This document shows, one piece after another, positions 63,996 to 64,000 of a stretch of DNA of 64,000 nucleotides. Both the position numbers and the translations under genes were made by a program. This DNA is from Paradesertivirga mongoliensis. GTDB lineage: Bacteria > Bacteroidota > Bacteroidia > Sphingobacteriales > Sphingobacteriaceae. Numbering within the stretch: position 1 is the first letter of the stretch; the number at the start of each line of letters is the position of its first letter. A model generated the notes under the pieces. The model ran no database searches, was not told where the DNA came from, and was given only the letters and a program-made list of their open reading frames with translations. The stretch spans positions 310,001 to 374,000 of the forward strand of contig NZ_JAFMZO010000004.1 in NCBI RefSeq assembly GCF_024436395.1, read 5' to 3'.

Positions 63996-64000
63996 ATGAA
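63996..64000 (+). CDS. Possible start of the next gene (cut by window end)
   Basis: An ATG at 63996 follows the DUF1593 stop by 28 bases and begins a frame that is cut off after one further base pair; nothing can be said of the product. Confidence 0.25.

Overview
The window looks like the chromosome of a Bacteroidota species, most likely in the Sphingobacteriaceae (Pedobacter/Mucilaginibacter-like). The evidence is SusC/SusD pairs with an ECF sigma/FecR regulator, a type IX secretion sorting domain, an OMP_b-brl_3-type outer-membrane receptor, an IctB-free set of Bacteroidota-typical small families (DUF1206, DUF4199, DUF5017, DUF4268), and TAnnTTTG-like promoter boxes. No plasmid, prophage, IS or CRISPR signature was seen. 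1-11.6 kb: housekeeping genes in mixed orientation (LOG protein, DUF4268, DUF1206, DoxX, App1 phosphatase, cold-shock protein, single-domain response regulator, TonB-type receptor). These are followed by a leftward ABC importer operon, btuF-btuC-btuD, headed by a clear cobalamin riboswitch, and by an unreported-length (53 aa) small gene with its own terminator. 11.8-23.9 kb: a tightly packed rightward run with many 1-4 base stop/start overlaps. It holds a BatA-like membrane protein, a dihydroorotase homologue that has lost its catalytic residues, an acidic conserved protein, DUF4199, two family-2 glycosyltransferases, a GH3-family adenylating enzyme, dxr, rseP and hscB, and ends in tRNA-Leu(CAA) with a terminator. 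24-29.1 kb: a redox/electrophile-response cluster beside the tRNA, with an HxlR regulator diverging from nitroreductase, NADP-binding oxidoreductase, Ohr and two luciferase-like monooxygenases. 29.4-51.8 kb: a polysaccharide utilization locus (PUL). It has a GH106-like rhamnosidase (leftward), a T9SS-exported alginate-lyase-family enzyme followed by a decayed partial copy of itself, ECF sigma and FecR anti-sigma, SusC, SusD with an unusual inserted surface module, DUF5017, GH88 unsaturated glucuronyl hydrolase, a pyruvyl-transferase-family lipoprotein, a heparinase II/III lyase and a CstA-type transporter. The content points to a uronic-acid polysaccharide, possibly rhamnosylated and pyruvylated. 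52.6-64 kb: a DeoR regulator, then one rightward operon: FucI-like isomerase, split transketolase (two genes), ribose-type binding protein, DUF2291, ABC ATPase, permease and FGGY kinase. A secreted DUF1593 nucleoside-hydrolase-like protein follows after a terminator. The isomerase + kinase + split transketolase + ABC importer logic matches the known D-apiose transketolase route. It is unusual for Bacteroidota, which mostly import sugars through SusCD and MFS permeases. The most noteworthy observations are this operon, the module shared by SusD and the lyase, the decayed lyase copy, the catalytically dead dihydroorotase and the riboswitch-controlled B12 importer.
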